A DNA stretch of 64,000 nucleotides, taken from assembly GCF_019578655.1 (NCBI RefSeq), contig NC_063265.1:23546285-23610284 (forward strand), given 5' to 3'. This document shows, in pieces, positions 10,621 to 22,689 of the stretch; position 1 is the stretch's first letter, and each line of letters begins with the position of its first letter. Below the pieces are notes generated by a model. It did not search any database, was not told the origin of the DNA, and saw only the letters and a list, made by a program, of their open reading frames with translations. Origin of the DNA: Ricinus communis. Taxonomy: Eukaryota > Streptophyta > Magnoliopsida > Malpighiales > Euphorbiaceae. The position numbers were made by a program, and so were the translations under genes.

Positions 10621-12590
10621 TGTCAGCATCCATTTTCTAGATCTAGATATCGAAGAAATTACGGAAAACCCTATGATGGAAGTTATTGCTTTTCTCAAGT
10701 TTCAAAGACCGAGGGTGGATGAATATGAGATTAGAGTTGAGAATGATTGAGCTAAAATCACTTTGCTAGAATCAATTTGGATTTAATTGCCAGAAAAAAC
10801 TAAGTTTGAGGGGTGAAATAATGATTTTTGTGAGTTTAGGGACTAAATTATAAAGTATTCAAACTTCCTTGCTCCCTAGAGCTAATCGGCTATGTGTAGA
10901 GCTGACCGGCTCTACATAGTATCGATTGCCAACTTTTTATGATTCGAGGTTGCTTTATGTGTATTTTGAATATTAATCGCCAAAACTGAGTTTCTAAAAA
11001 GTCTTTTGCGATAATTATTGAGATGGTAAAGATTTTTTATTAGATATTATTGACTGATATTAAGAAAATATTTTTAAACCTAAAAATTATCGTTATGTTT
11101 CCTAACCCTAGCTCTATATATACATCATTAACTCTTAGGCCAGGGTCACCGATTATTAGCAACCTAGCAATTATTCTGAAAAAGAGCTAAAATAAACCCT
11201 ACGTTCAAAAGGACATGGAGTCTTTTTTGGGAAGTCACTAAGAAAGAACTACATATCTTTAAAACGACAATAACTTTTCCAAATCTCAAGCAACATTAGA
11301 TTCTCAACCCATCTTCGATTCAACTACTTCATCGTCTCATGAGACTCGTAGAATAATAACCAGCATGCTTTATGATTTTAGAACTACATCCAGCATCATC
11401 AACATCATCTTCTCCATTAAATCAGTTTTTGTATTCCTTTATGATTTTGGAAACATGACTAAGGTTTTTTGTTTATTGCTTTTTTATGTGTTTAAAATGA
11501 TTAGGATAGGATTTCGTGTGAATTAATATGTCTATAACATGCTGGGAATTGAATATGAGAATATGAACATGTTGGGAATTGAATATATGTTTGCTTTTGG
11601 CTTTTAGATCTGATTAATCAAATAAATAGGGTTGCATGCTAGATTTGTAACTTTTTTAATTAAAATCGGCTTTAGGGTTCCATGACTAAAACCTGAAATT
11701 TGCCATTTTTACTTATTGTCAGTTTTATTATTTTACTAAGGATTGCTTGATTTGCTTAGGATTTTCACTTAATATTATGGATTTTATTTAGTGTCGCACA
11801 TTTTTAATTGATCTTTTATCTCCTATGCATGTGGAATTGGCTCTAGGGCATCGAATCGAGGAAAAACTGCTAAAGAAACGTCAACTAAAGCCCTAGAGCC
11901 GATTGGTTCAGTGTAGAGCCGATTAGGCTCTACATTGTTGATCGGCTCTATACTCTAAGTTGATCAGCTGTTTATTTTCCAGCCTTAATTTCCCAAGTTT
12001 TTGATGTATTTGCAAGATATTTATGTATCACACTTAGTTTTAGGTGTTCTCTTTTCAAATTTCTTAGTTGTAGAAAGATTGTAATATCTAGATTTAATTT
12101 CTCGCACTTTATTTTTGCTTTATTTTGGATGGATGCCAAATATCTATTGTATGATTCCTAATTAAAATTAAACATATAGATTTAAGCCTTAGAATTGGAC
12201 TTAGCATGAAAACTGTAGTCTATTAGGTAATAAGATGGCATATTGGGCTTTAACCTAAAATTATTGTAGACCTAGTGGGCTTTACCATGCTTTAATTATT
12301 AATTAGGCCACATTAGATTTAAAATCACTCAATTAGGCCTTAATATAAAAGTAGTTTATTTAGGTTTAAAGGATAGAACTCAAAGCATAGAATTGTGGTG
12401 TAAAGCTTCCTTATAGAATTGAGAAATATCACTCTTTAGCAAAAATGTCCTAGTGAATTACCTGGATGGCGACTCCCATCTCCGCGCTAGTCTCTATGAC
12501 TAGTTAGTGTATTCTCGATTAGGTTGAAAAGTCTTGTAGTGTCGTATTCGCTAAAGACACTTAGGTGGGTGGCCAAAACTGCTGCCCACA
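10621..12590 (+). mobile_element. 5' LTR of Tat element (reference copy)
   Basis: This is the most complete LTR of the family, about 1,970 bases, starting TGTCAG and ending CCCACA. It has a TATA box at 11113-11122 and two clusters of GCCGATCGGC-type palindromes (10880-10925 and 11890-11965). It is followed one base later by a primer-binding site. The same LTR, in part, occurs at 1-904, 925-2828, 19091-19715, 19810-20640, 25679-26396 and, inverted, 32563-33900. Confidence 0.8.
11109..11124 (+). promoter_or_regulatory. LTR TATA box
   Basis: The LTR contains 'agctctatatatacat', and the corresponding site is kept in other copies (near 19325 and, as 'ctctataaatatat', near 26231). Position within the LTR and conservation fit a polymerase II core promoter. 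The transcription start is inferred to lie about 30 bases downstream. Confidence 0.6.
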
Positions 12591-12591
12591 G

Positions 12592-12609
12592 TGGCAACTC
12601 TACTGGGAA
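12592..12609 (+). other. Primer-binding site of Tat element
   Basis: TGGCAACTCTACTGGGAA lies one base after the LTR end. It resembles the TGGCGACTC... sites (tRNA-Arg type) known from Tat/Ogre elements, with a few substitutions. Confidence 0.7.
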
Positions 12610-13458
12610 TAAGATAAGCTAATTCTAGTGTATCTTTGTTTTTAATTTTATTATTTAATGAGTGATTCTTGCATCACTACACCATTTTCACAAATTGTGG
12701 ACTTTGGTCCTTATAACCCTGATGACGTCGGTTAGTGGTTCTTTGATTCCACTCAAACCCTGGAATTGCAGCGCTGGCTAACCATCACCCATAAGTAATG
12801 AGTGAATTTCCTTTGTCACATTGATCCTTACGAGGGGAGACGAGTCAAGAAGAACATTTTTTACTTGTGGGAGCCTTTATCCTTATTCAAGACTCAGCTC
12901 ATGGTAATGAAAGTAGTAATCTTCCCTAAGAACCTTATTGCTTACTGTTTCAAATGTTTCTCGTCAGTAGTACTTAAGGCCTACATATTGGAAACCCTTA
13001 GCCCTAGGACATGTGGAATAAGGCCCCAGGCCTAAAATATGCACGCTTTTATACTTAATATGGAAAAACATTGCCTAGTTTGTTTTCTATAATTTGAGAA
13101 CTTATGATATACACATCAAGCCTGCTAACTCCTGTTGATAAAAAGCCCAAACCCCAAATCATAAGGAAGAAAGACACACCAAAAATCACGTGCGAGAGTA
13201 ATAAGATTAGAAAGATGAATTGTATATTAATATATGTGTGCTAACCTTTTTTTCTGACTTTTCTGCATAGCATATGCATAATGCATCGCATGCATCATAT
13301 TAACCTTTTATTTTTTTAGGCATATAGACACTTCTTTGGATTAGAAAAGGCAAGATAGTGGAAGGCTGAAGAGAATACCTATCTCACTAAGGATCTAAAC
13401 TGTACTAGAGCTCCTTGAAAAACCTAGACATCAAGCTTCCACAAGTGAGACTAAAGCT
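12610..13458 (+). other. 5' leader of Tat element
   Basis: This is untranslated leader between the primer-binding site and gag. It includes an open frame of 77 codons (12802-13035) without recognisable domains, which I do not call as a gene. Confidence 0.45.
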
Positions 13459-15090
13459 ACATCTGAAATGGCCAATGAAAGAGCTAACGAACAGGATGTT
13501 GAGATCCTTAAGAATTCTATCATTGATGATTTAAGGAGTGTGATTCGAGAAGAGCCCTAATAACTTTTGGTTAGGATGGCTGCAAATTAGGCCCCACCTG
13601 CTGCTCTGATTGTGCCAACTAATCTCCTTGTCATTGTTGACCCAATTGTGGTTGTTGTTGAAATTGATGCTGCAACCGCAGCTGCTACTGCCACTGCTGC
13701 CAATGCTAATGCCGAAGACCTTGCTAGAAAGAGAGTGCCCTAAAATTTTTGAGATTTTGACGAGTATGTGCTGGACCAAGCCAAAAAGGAGACAACCGTT
13801 GCCATTAATGCAACTATAAGTGGCTTTAGCACTAGGCTTGACAAGATGCAAGGCATGCTTGAAATCAAAGGTTTAGGCTTGACCTATGATTTCGAAGAAT
13901 TAGTGTTGACAAGTGAAGGCAAGCTGACTGCGAAGTTCAGGATTTTCGAGATAAAGAAGTTCAATGGGACTAGTGATCCAAAATTTCATAAAGCAAAATG
14001 TAACTATCATGGGAACTACACAGTTGAGTAGTGCCCAAATTGTCAAGCTGTTTATATGTTACTAGAAGAACTTGCTATAAACTAGTATCATAGTTTGGAA
14101 AAATCTATCAAAGCTGAATGGCATGATTTATGTAATTTATTTGTTAAGCAATATAACTATAATACTTAGTTGGAGGTGTCAATTAGAGACCTTGAATCCA
14201 ACAAACACAAGCCAAATATGTCCTTCTCTAATTACTTGACTGGGTAGAGGAATAAGGCTAGGTTGATAAAGAACAAGCCCCCTAAAAAGGACCAAGTTCA
14301 TATGGTGGTCTGAAATGTTCTTTCTGGTTAGGTCGAAAGGCTTCAGATGATAGATTCAAAGAATTTCATGGACTTATATGATGATGGGATTCATGTTGAA
14401 GAAATCGAGAATGATAAAAGAAAGACTACGCGAACGAAATTTGAGAATTATAATTTCAGGAAATTTAGAGATGTGAATACTGTCCAACAACCGAGAAAGT
14501 TCTCCAATTTCAGACAACTCCTCTTAAAGATTTTTGAGAGGTTAATGCAGAATGGCATATGCTCCAACCAACCACCCTTAAAAACCCACCTAACCCTAAT
14601 ACACCTAGCTACAAACCCAACACCTATTACAAGTTCTACCATGCACTCGGCCACCATACAGACAACTACATCTGGTTGAAACATGAAATCTAAGACCTCA
14701 TTGATGCTAGAAAACTAATTGACCCAGACCATCCCGATGCCAAAAGAAACCCCTTACCAAAACTACAATAACATACCACCCCTAAACCAGGTGTCCACGA
14801 TCACCCCTAACTTCAATGAAGAAAAGGTCATGAACTCTTTTAAAGACATCCCAACCCAAGCCATGACCATAGACTAAACCAAATAACCCATATAGAACCT
14901 TTATTGAGCTAAAGGCACTAATATCTGTGGTGTTCCAACACCTAAAATGGAGCGGAAAACTTAAGCTCCAATCTCGAAAGAACAATCTTAAACCTCACAA
15001 TGGTTAGTATTGTGAGTATCACTAGGCTTTTGGACATGTGACAGACTAGTGCAACAGTTGAAGCATGAGATTCAGGACTTGATTAACCGT
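13459..15090 (+). pseudogene. gag: Tat gag, decayed
   Basis: This would be the nucleocapsid/capsid polyprotein of the retrotransposon. The frame is broken by many stops. It retains an alanine-rich region (13660-13740), the conserved start of the capsid domain (KKFNGTSDP near 13955), and the downstream capsid block around 14100-14340 with a KQYNYNT-like segment. Two zinc-knuckle-like units near the C-terminus (14610-14680 and 15010-15090) have the pattern C/Y-x2-Y/F-H-x3-GH-x-TD-x-C/Y. In the first, the cysteines have become tyrosines. Fragments of the same gag lie inverted at 21320-22030 and 22690-23098. Confidence 0.75.
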
Positions 15091-15639
15091 GGGGAATGGC
15101 AAGTTGAGCAACTTCTTGTCTTGTACAGATCTATGGAGACCTACTAGGAGTGAGGCCTTTCGTGCAGCAAGGCAGTGCAAGTTTGATTTCAAGGTCCGCT
15201 ATTCAAGGCATTATTCTGCTAACATTCGAATTAAGGATATTGTGTCGAGTGGCTAAGGATCAAATAATAATCAGGCAGCTTGTAAGCCTTGTCTTCTAGA
15301 GGTTTGAAAAAAGGGTGAAAAGAAGTTAATTATGGCTATCGACATTTAGTACAGTTATGGGTATGAGTGTGAAGTACAAGATGTTGGGTTTAAGGATATC
15401 TGGGCAGACAACAACTCTAACAAAGAAGCCGAGCTAGTGGGTAAAGATGTGGGGGTTCAAGAGTTGAAGTAGGTCAAGAAAGCACCTAAAGATGGGGATG
15501 TAAGGTTATTAGAACAGCTGAAGATAAAGAAGAAGACAACTGACATCTCAGAGCTGCTTATGCATTCATTGGATCTTAGAAAGGCGCTTTAATTCAGGCC
15601 TTGTCTAGTATAACCATTAGCATGATAGCTAACTCAAGG

Positions 15640-16210
15640 AAATGATCAAGATGGTAACTGACAAGACCACAGGGATGATTACTTTCTCGAACAAAGACTT
15701 ACCACTCGAGGGAAGAGACACAACAAGGCTTTCCATATAGTAGCAGAAGTTAAGGGGAAAAGGACCCTATGTATAATGGTGGATGATTGGTCAATCATCA
15801 ATTTGTGTCTCTCTTGCATACTTCCTAAGTTAGGGATGACTACAAAAGATCTGAAACCATCAGATATGTTTATAAGAGCCTATGCTGAAACAAAGAGAGA
15901 CATGGAAGGGATGTTCTCAGTATTGGTAAAAATGGGTCCCATTGAATCCTGAATGGAGTTCATTGTCTGAAACATGCTAGTAAATTTTTTATTATTACTA
16001 AGAAGACCATGGTTCCATACCCTAGGAGGAGTTCCTTTCATTGTGCATCAGAAGGTCAAGTTCCCTCATGAAGATGAAATAGTGACCATGAATGCCGAAG
16101 GTCGTAAGATTGTCTCGACCATTCAAGAAGCTGTCAAGGAGCTACAAACCCATACTGGATTTCAAGTTACTGTCTCTATAAGGACTACATGGATCCTAAA
16201 GTAGCCAACA
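15640..16210 (+). pseudogene. pro: Tat aspartic protease, decayed
   Basis: This would be the retroviral-type aspartyl protease that processes Gag-Pol. The frame has the upstream block MITFSNKDLPLEG (near 15675), then the active-site region near 15775. The glycine of the expected D-D-G-S motif is replaced by tryptophan (DDWS), which should abolish activity. The later block GGVPFIVHQKVKFP (near 16025) matches the Tat protease C-terminal region. Stops and frameshifts interrupt it. A paralogous fragment lies at 20690-21290. Confidence 0.7.
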
Positions 16211-16899
16211 TGTTCAAGAAGATGGATTTCATACCTAAAAAATAGGGCTCGGAAAGAATTAGTAGGGTATTACAAAACTACCAAACTTCAAAGGTCAAAA
16301 GACTCGACATGGGCTAGGTTACCTTTAGGATGAAGATGAGGGCAAACCAAAGGGTAAAATTCTAAAGACGTATTTTTCCAGGAGTACAAGCCCTACTCCA
16401 AGGAGCTTGAACCTATTGTAGTAGTTGGGACTGAGATGCCAAGATTTAAGATATTCAAGAACCCGATCGTCGATAAGACAGTCGAGCTGAGCATCAAGAA
16501 AGTCCATGAGAAGATCACCATCAAGGTTGAGGAGCTAAAAGGTGGAAGGAGCTTCGGATTCCCTGCTGAGAATCTAAATCAAAAGAGCTCACATACTTAC
16601 GATAGAGGCATATTATTGATGTATTGTATGACGATGTAATAATGTCCGATCTTTATGAGGATGACATCTCCTTCATTTCAAAGATCAATGATATGAATAA
16701 TAATTTTGCTTACTTGATGATGTTTTTTCTAATGGTAGTGTGTATTTTGATAACCATGACATCTGTATGTTTGACATTAATTATGTACAAATTGATTCAT
16801 TTAATTTAGGCACAAATAAAAATCCAAGGAACATTTCGATAGCTCATGATATAACTTCTAAGTAGAGGAGGAAATTAGAAAAACATAATGGAAAAAAGA

Positions 16900-17850
16900 A
16901 AAGAAGTATTTGCTTAGTCCTACAACAACATGCCAGGGTTAGATAGAAAGATAGCAGAGCACCATATTCCTACCTATCCACACATCAACCCAATTAAGCA
17001 AAAGATGAGAAGATTAAGATTAGAATGGGTAGAGAGAATTCGGGAAGAAGTCACTAAGCAGGTAAAAGCCAATTTTCTTGATGTAGTTGATTATCCCGAA
17101 TGGTTAGCAAACATCATCCTAGTCCCGAAGAAAGATGGAAAAGTAAGGATGTGTATGGATTATTAGGACCTGAATAAGGCATGCCCTAATGACGATTTTC
17201 CCTTCCTTACATAAATGTGATAGTTGACATTGCTACTTCAATGTGATATACTCTTTCATCGATGGCTTCTCAGGGTACAACCGGATCATGATGGTAGTGT
17301 CATATAAGCTGAAGACATCATTCATTGTCGAGTGGGGGATATACTGCTATAAGGTCATGCCTTTTAGACTAAAGAATGCAGGGGCAACCTATCAAAGAGC
17401 AGCCACTACCTTATTTCGTGACATGATGCATAAGGAGGTAGAGGTGTCTGTAGATGATATGGTTGTAAAGTCTGAAACAAGGGAAGGACATTTCGAGGCT
17501 CTTGATAAGTTCTTAGGACGAGTGGAAAGGTATAAGCTTAGACTCGATCTGAAGAAGAACGTATTCGGAGTAACACCAGGGAAGTTGTTAGGGCACATAG
17601 TGAGTCAACAGGGGATAGAAATTGATTCAGACAAGGTAAAGGCTATTCAAGAGATGCCAATACTGAAGATAGAGCAAGAAGTAAGAGGATTTCTAAGACA
17701 TCTACAACACATCAACAGGTTCATTTTCAAGCTCACAAATGGTAATGATCCTATTTTTAAGCTTTTGAGGAAACATCAACCTATTGTGTGGGATGAACAT
17801 TGTGAGAAAGCCTTTAACAAGATCAAAGAGTATTTGATAAAGCTACTAGT
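16900..17850 (+). pseudogene. RT: Tat reverse transcriptase, decayed
   Basis: The RT domain copies element RNA into DNA. It starts with the Tat-type entry block NMPGLDRKIAEHHIP (16927) and continues with VPKKDGKVRMCMDY (near 17125) and DLNKACPNDDFP after a TAG. A frameshift follows near 17210. The open frame from 17243 holds IDGFSGYN and PFRLKNAGATYQRA. The catalytic box reads SVDD (usually YVDD) and keeps both aspartates. The connection region follows. Stops at 17163-17165 and the frameshift near 17210 inactivate it. Confidence 0.85.
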
Positions 17851-18245
17851 ACTAAAGCCACTGAAAGATGCAAAGCCATTGATTATATACTTGGCTTTGG
17901 AAGAAGTGGCCATAGAGGCAATAATAGCATAGTGTGGGCCTAATAACATAGAGCATGAGGTTTATTATCTCAGTAAGAAATTGCTACCTTACGAGTCAAA
18001 GTATAACCTCGTAAAGAAGACATGTTTAGCTATGATATAGGCTACAAGGAAGTTGAGACATTATTTGCAATCTTATAGGGTGCATTTTTGAAAATAGACC
18101 CACTGAAATACCTGTTCAAAGCTTCATCCCTTACAAGCAAGTTGGCTAGATGGTTAGTGTTCCTAATAGAATTCGACATCGAGTACGTCACTAAGAAGGT
18201 GATCAAGGGGAGGGCAATAGCAAGATTGTTAGCTTAGACTGCAAT
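17851..18245 (+). pseudogene. RNH: Tat RNase H (first), decayed
   Basis: This domain degrades the RNA strand during reverse transcription. Recognisable blocks are YYLSKKLLPYESKY (17960) and ARWLVFLIEFDIEYV (18147), separated by stops at 17930, 18037 and 18090. It directly follows RT, as expected. Confidence 0.7.
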
Positions 18246-18289
18246 CGAAGGAGATGACCGTTGGGAAATTTGGGGGTAATCGAAATGCA

Positions 18290-18585
18290 AGAATGGAAGA
18301 TGTACTTTTGATGAAGCTGTAAATGTGAGAGTTGTAGGATTACGAGTAGTTCTAATCACGCCGGAAGAGAAATGCAGCCAATGGCCAAAAGATTGGACCT
18401 TAAAGTGACTAATAACATGGTGGAGTATGAAGCATGTTTATTTGGATTAGAAGCGGTCGTGGTAACAAGAACAAAGCCATATGTCAACTACCTCAAGACT
18501 TTGGTTTGCAACTTCTCCAAGTGTTCATCTATACACTTGCCACGAAATGAGTACTAGATGGCAGATGCACTAGCTACCCTATTGT
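18290..18585 (+). pseudogene. aRNH: Tat second (archaeal-like) RNase H, decayed
   Basis: A further RNase H-like domain follows the first. The sheet-forming start (FDEAVNVR ... VVLITPEE, 18302-18366) is in one frame. The helix with TNNMVEYEACLFGLEA (18408-18452) is in the next frame, and ADALATL is at 18561. A second RNase H between the first RNase H and integrase is a known trait of the plant Tat lineage. Its presence supports the lineage call. A frameshift near 18370 disrupts it. Confidence 0.7.
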
Positions 18586-18789
18586 CGATGTGAGACAATC
18601 CATCATAACTTCCAATGAAGCTGTTAGTAATCGTGAAGTCAGGAGCACCTTATTATCAAGAGGATCGGATAACGTAAGTCTAGATGGACTAGAAAAGAAG
18701 CCTTGGTTTTACGATCTGAAAAGGTTTATAGAAGACAGGATATATCTTGAGGAAGCAACTGCAAAGGAAAAGTATGTGTTGCGGATATA

Positions 18790-19090
18790 GGCCAGAAACT
18801 ACCTCAGCCATGAAGGAGTGCTATATAGAAGATTGACTTCGAGAGTCCAACTTCGATGTGTTACTAAGGCGAAAGCACATGTAGTGATAGAGGAGATGCA
18901 TAAAGGGGTGTGTAGGCCTTATATGAATGACATAGTGTTAACAAAAAATGTTAGGCATCAAGGTAAATATTGGTTAACAATGGAAAAGGATTGTATAGCT
19001 CTAGTAAGGAAATGTCGTGAGTGCCAGCTCTACAGCAATCTGAGTCACATACCTCCAATTGAGCTACACAATTTGACATCCCTAGGGCCT
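18790..19090 (+). pseudogene. INT: Tat integrase, N-terminal part only
   Basis: The HHCC zinc-binding region of integrase is visible. It has HKGVCRPYMN (18900), a W-T-M-EKDC block, and CRECQLYSN (19018) ending with PPIELHNLTSLGPF. The catalytic DDE core is absent: the frame runs straight into LTR sequence at about 19091. This is an internal deletion joining integrase to U3 of an LTR. Confidence 0.75.
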
Positions 19091-19715
19091 TTCAGACTTC
19101 CTTGCTCTCTAGAGCTAATCGGCTCTATGCAAAGCCAACCGACTCTACACAGTGTCAATTGGAAACTTTTCATGATTCGATGCCGTTTTATGTATATTTC
19201 GACTATTAAATGCCCAAAACGAGGTGATAATTATTGAGATTTTAAATTTTTTTATTAGATATTATTGATATTAAGAAAATCTTTTCAAAAACCTAAAACT
19301 TAACATTCTATTTCCTAAGCAAAGCTCTATATATACATAATTAACTCCCATGTCTAGGGTCACCGATATTAGCAACTATTAGTAATTACTAGCAACCTAG
19401 CAATTATTCTGAAAAAGAGCTAAGAAAACCCTACCTTTTGAGCACATAATTTTTTTTTTGGAGAGTCACTAAGAAAGAACGACACATCTTTAGAATGATA
19501 GTAATTTTCCAAATCCCAAGCAGTACTGGATTCTCAACCCATCTTCGATTCAACTACTTCATCATCTTTTAAGACTGGCAGAACAACAACCTACACTGAC
19601 AAGTTGAGGGTTCCCCTACATTTAATTTCACATGTTTTTAATTAATCTTTTTGTCCGTGTCTGTTGTTGGCAGTATCTAGAATTGGCCTGAAGGGCATCG
19701 AATCAAGGAAAATTG
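19091..19715 (+). mobile_element. Tat LTR fragment fused to integrase
   Basis: From 'ttcagacttccttgctc' the sequence follows the LTR at 10859 onward. It keeps the palindrome cluster (19110-19150), TATA box (19326-19336) and the segment 'gggcatcgaatcaagg' near 19695. The first ~240 bases of the LTR are missing. The part after 'aattgctg' diverges. Confidence 0.7.
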
Positions 19716-19809
19716 CTGTTTCAGCCCAGAGATCGCTTGCTCACTTTAGCTGTAGAGAGCGATTGAATGATCAGCTCTGGAGTCGGGTCGATCCTAAGGC
19801 CGATGGCGT

Positions 19810-20640
19810 CTTAGTCGAGTATATCGATATCGAGGAGATTAAATTATGGGCTAATGATGAAAGTTACTATCTTTCTCAAGTCTCAGAGTTTGAGAAAGGG
19901 GCAAATCTGAGAGAAGGATAGAATTAATTAGACTTAAAATTACTTTTCTAGGGTCAAAATAGATCCAATTGATAGAAAAAATAAAGTTTACAGGGTAAAA
20001 CAACAGTTTTCATAAATCTAGCAATTAAATTGTCAAAATTTACAGAACTTTTGATCCTTGGAGCCTATCGGCTGTATTACAAATCTTACCGAGCCGAATC
20101 CCAATATTCCTTGAATGACCACAGAGGATTAGCCATTTTTTGAATTTTCACGCCGTTTTACATGCATCTTTAACCTAAAACACCAAAATTGGTAAAAATA
20201 AGCTTTTAGAATGTATTTATGATAATTATTAGAATTTTTAAAATATCTATTGAAAATAATTGCTTGAAATTAAAAATAAAATCTCTTTTTATTTGATATT
20301 AATCTAAAAAAAAGAGATAATTACAGACTATTTATTTTAGTAAGTCAATAGTTATCAACATCCTCTATAGTATAGCCTAGTTCTAGGGTTGGCAACACAC
20401 ATCAAAATACACTCATTATTTATCAATAAGAAACATCGATGCATATAGAGAGAAAACCCTAGGCACCCATTAAGAAAGAACTCCCAAATTAGGAAGAACT
20501 CCCAAAAAAGATCGACAATACCCTATAAAAGAAGATTGGATTCTCATCCTATAAACTTTTGATTTACTGACTCTCTTCATCTCTGAATTGATTCTCATCC
20601 TATCTTTGATTTAAATTTATCTAGCGGCCAGGACTCATAT
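19810..20640 (+). mobile_element. Second Tat LTR fragment
   Basis: This resembles the U3 start of the 10621 LTR ('gatatcgaRgaRattac...ctttctcaagt', 19828-19890). The first palindrome cluster lies near 20062-20100 and TATA-like sequence near 20360. It is more diverged than the preceding fragment. It ends where coding remnants of protease begin. Confidence 0.5.
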
Positions 20641-20689
20641 GAACAAAGGACCATGTGTGATGGCATGATGGTCAAAAAGGACCCATGCG

Positions 20690-21290
20690 TGTCCCTTCTC
20701 GCTCGCAAGTCCCTAAGTTCGAGGATCGATCAAGATATGAAACCATAAGATATGGTGATAAGTGCCTATGAAGAGACAAAGAGAGACATAAAAGGAATGT
20801 TCTCAACATTGGTAAAGACGGGTCCTATTGAATCCTAGGTGGAGTTAACTCTCCTAGACATCCTAGTAACTTTTGCATTGTTATTGGGAAGGCAATAGTT
20901 CCATGACCTAGGAGGAGTTCCTTCCACTGTGCATTAAAAGGTCAAGTTCTCTAATGAAGGTGAAATAGTAATCATTAACATCGAAGGTGGTAAGGTTGTC
21001 TCTGCTATTTAAGAAGCTTTGAAAAAGTTGGAATCCCCTACTAGATTCCAAGTTGTTCTCTACGAGGACTATATTGATCCTAAAGTAGCCAAGATATTTA
21101 AAAAGATGGATTTCATGCCTAGGATAGGCTAGGAAAGAACTAGTAAGGTATTGTAGAGCTGCTAGACTTCAAAGGTCAGAAACGAGACATGGGCTGGGTT
21201 ACTATGAAGATGAAGATGAAGGCAAACCAAGGGGTAAGACTCTAAAAGGCATATTTGTCCAGGAGTACGAGACTTACTCTAGGGAGTCCA
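20690..21290 (+). pseudogene. Tat protease/linker fragment, second copy
   Basis: This parallels 15810-16400 closely (for example 'gaaacaaagagagacat', 'ggaggagttcctt' and 'aagatggatttcat'). It carries its own stops. It is a remnant of a second Tat element in the same orientation and encodes nothing functional. Confidence 0.65.
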
Positions 21291-21319
21291 ATGTAGTTGT
21301 TTGTATAGTGGCCGGGTGC

Positions 21320-22030
21320 TTGGTGGAATTTGCAGTAAGTGTTAGGTTTATAGCCAGGTGCATTTGGGTTAGGTGGGTTTTTGAGGGTGGTTGGTTGGAG
21401 CATGCCATTCTACACTAGCCTCTCAAAAATCTTTCACAGCTTGCCTGAAGTTGGGGAACTTCCCCGGTTGTTAGACAACATTCACATCTAGAGTCCTGCT
21501 CCTTCTAGCCTGATAATCCGGTCTTCCGCCGGTTCGCATAATCTTACTTTTATCATTTTCGATTTCCTTAACCTAAAGCCCATCATCATATAAGTCTATG
21601 AAACTCTTCGAATTCATCATTTGAAGCCTTTCGATCCTACCAAGAAGAACATTTTGAACCAACATACGGACTTGGTCCTTTTCATAAGGCTTGTTCTTCA
21701 TCCACCCAGTGTTTCTTCTCTACCTAGTTAAGAAATCAGAGAAGGACTCATTCTGCTTCTATTTAGTAGACTTAAGATCTCTAATCAAGGTTTCTAACTA
21801 AGTATTATAGTTTTACTATTTAATAAAAGAATTACACAAATCACGCCATTTAGTTTTGGCAGATCTTTCTAAACCATGATACCAGTTTACAATATGTCCT
21901 TCTAGTGATAGTACAAATAGCTTAACAATTGAGGTCCTACTCAGTTGTATAGTTCCCATGATGGTTACATATTGCTATAGATGAACCTTCAGATCACCTA
22001 TCTTGTTGAACTTGTTCATCTCAGGCATCT
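21320..22030 (-). pseudogene. Inverted Tat gag fragment 1
   Basis: Read on the minus strand this matches gag at about 13950-14690. It has the capsid start near 22015, the 'gacttatatgatgatggg' stretch near 21590 and the proline-rich segment before the zinc knuckle near 21370. It lies opposite to the neighbouring protease fragment, so the junction near 21300 is a rearrangement. Confidence 0.7.
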
Positions 22031-22689
22031 TTAGGTCCTCTAGTTAGCAGGATTTGTCTTTCTGTTTTTCCTTTTTCCTTTGTGTTTTTAAAAGATAGTA
22101 TCTGAATGGTCCAAATCGACTTGTGAACTTATTGCCTCCAAGATTTGAACTCCTTTTAGCATCTTTGAGCATAATCTTTGCTTTCTTTGATATGGAAGTT
22201 TTCCAGGTCAATCTAAATTTATTTTTAGAGTTAATGTAATGAGCCTTGCATGTTTCAAGGTTAGAGCATTAATCTTTAATCTCTTATACTCTTTAAAGGT
22301 TTTTGTTGTTCTCAAGGTTGGAATGAAATCGGCCTTGCTTTGCCCCTAATCTGGTGAGTAATTCTATTACCTTGAGTTCAATAGTGCGTATCAAATACCA
22401 TCTCATTTTCTTTTCTTTTCTTTCCTCTTTTGTTCTTCTTTTTCTTATCCTCTCACTTTTTCCTCTCTTCAAGAGTTATATTATGTTACATAGAATTGTA
22501 TCTAAGATTATCATTTGTGCTCAAATTAAATACATCAATTCGAATAGAATTAATGTCAAACATACTTATGTAGTAATCATTGTAATGCAAAATACCATTA
22601 AGATAAAACAACCTAAACAAGAAAAAATCAAAAGTTATATCATTAATCCTAAAAGCATAATCATGCTTTTATCTTAGAACAAATCAAGA
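22031..22689. other. No identifiable gene
   Basis: This is AT-rich sequence between two inverted gag pieces, with a pyrimidine-rich tract at 22405-22470. It may be further gag or leader sequence in inverted orientation, but I could not align it. A 107-codon frame here has low-complexity hydrophobic composition and is not called. Confidence 0.35.

Noticed and set aside
12802..13035. 77-codon ORF in the Tat leader
   Set aside because: No domain is recognised, and I could not find the same frame in other copies of the family in this window.
13531..13851. 106-codon antisense ORF over gag
   Set aside because: It is a shadow of the alanine-rich gag region on the opposite strand. No independent evidence.
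22354..22677. 107-codon ORF with hydrophobic segments
   Set aside because: It follows a pyrimidine-rich tract and AT-rich DNA and has no recognisable domain or conservation between repeat copies.
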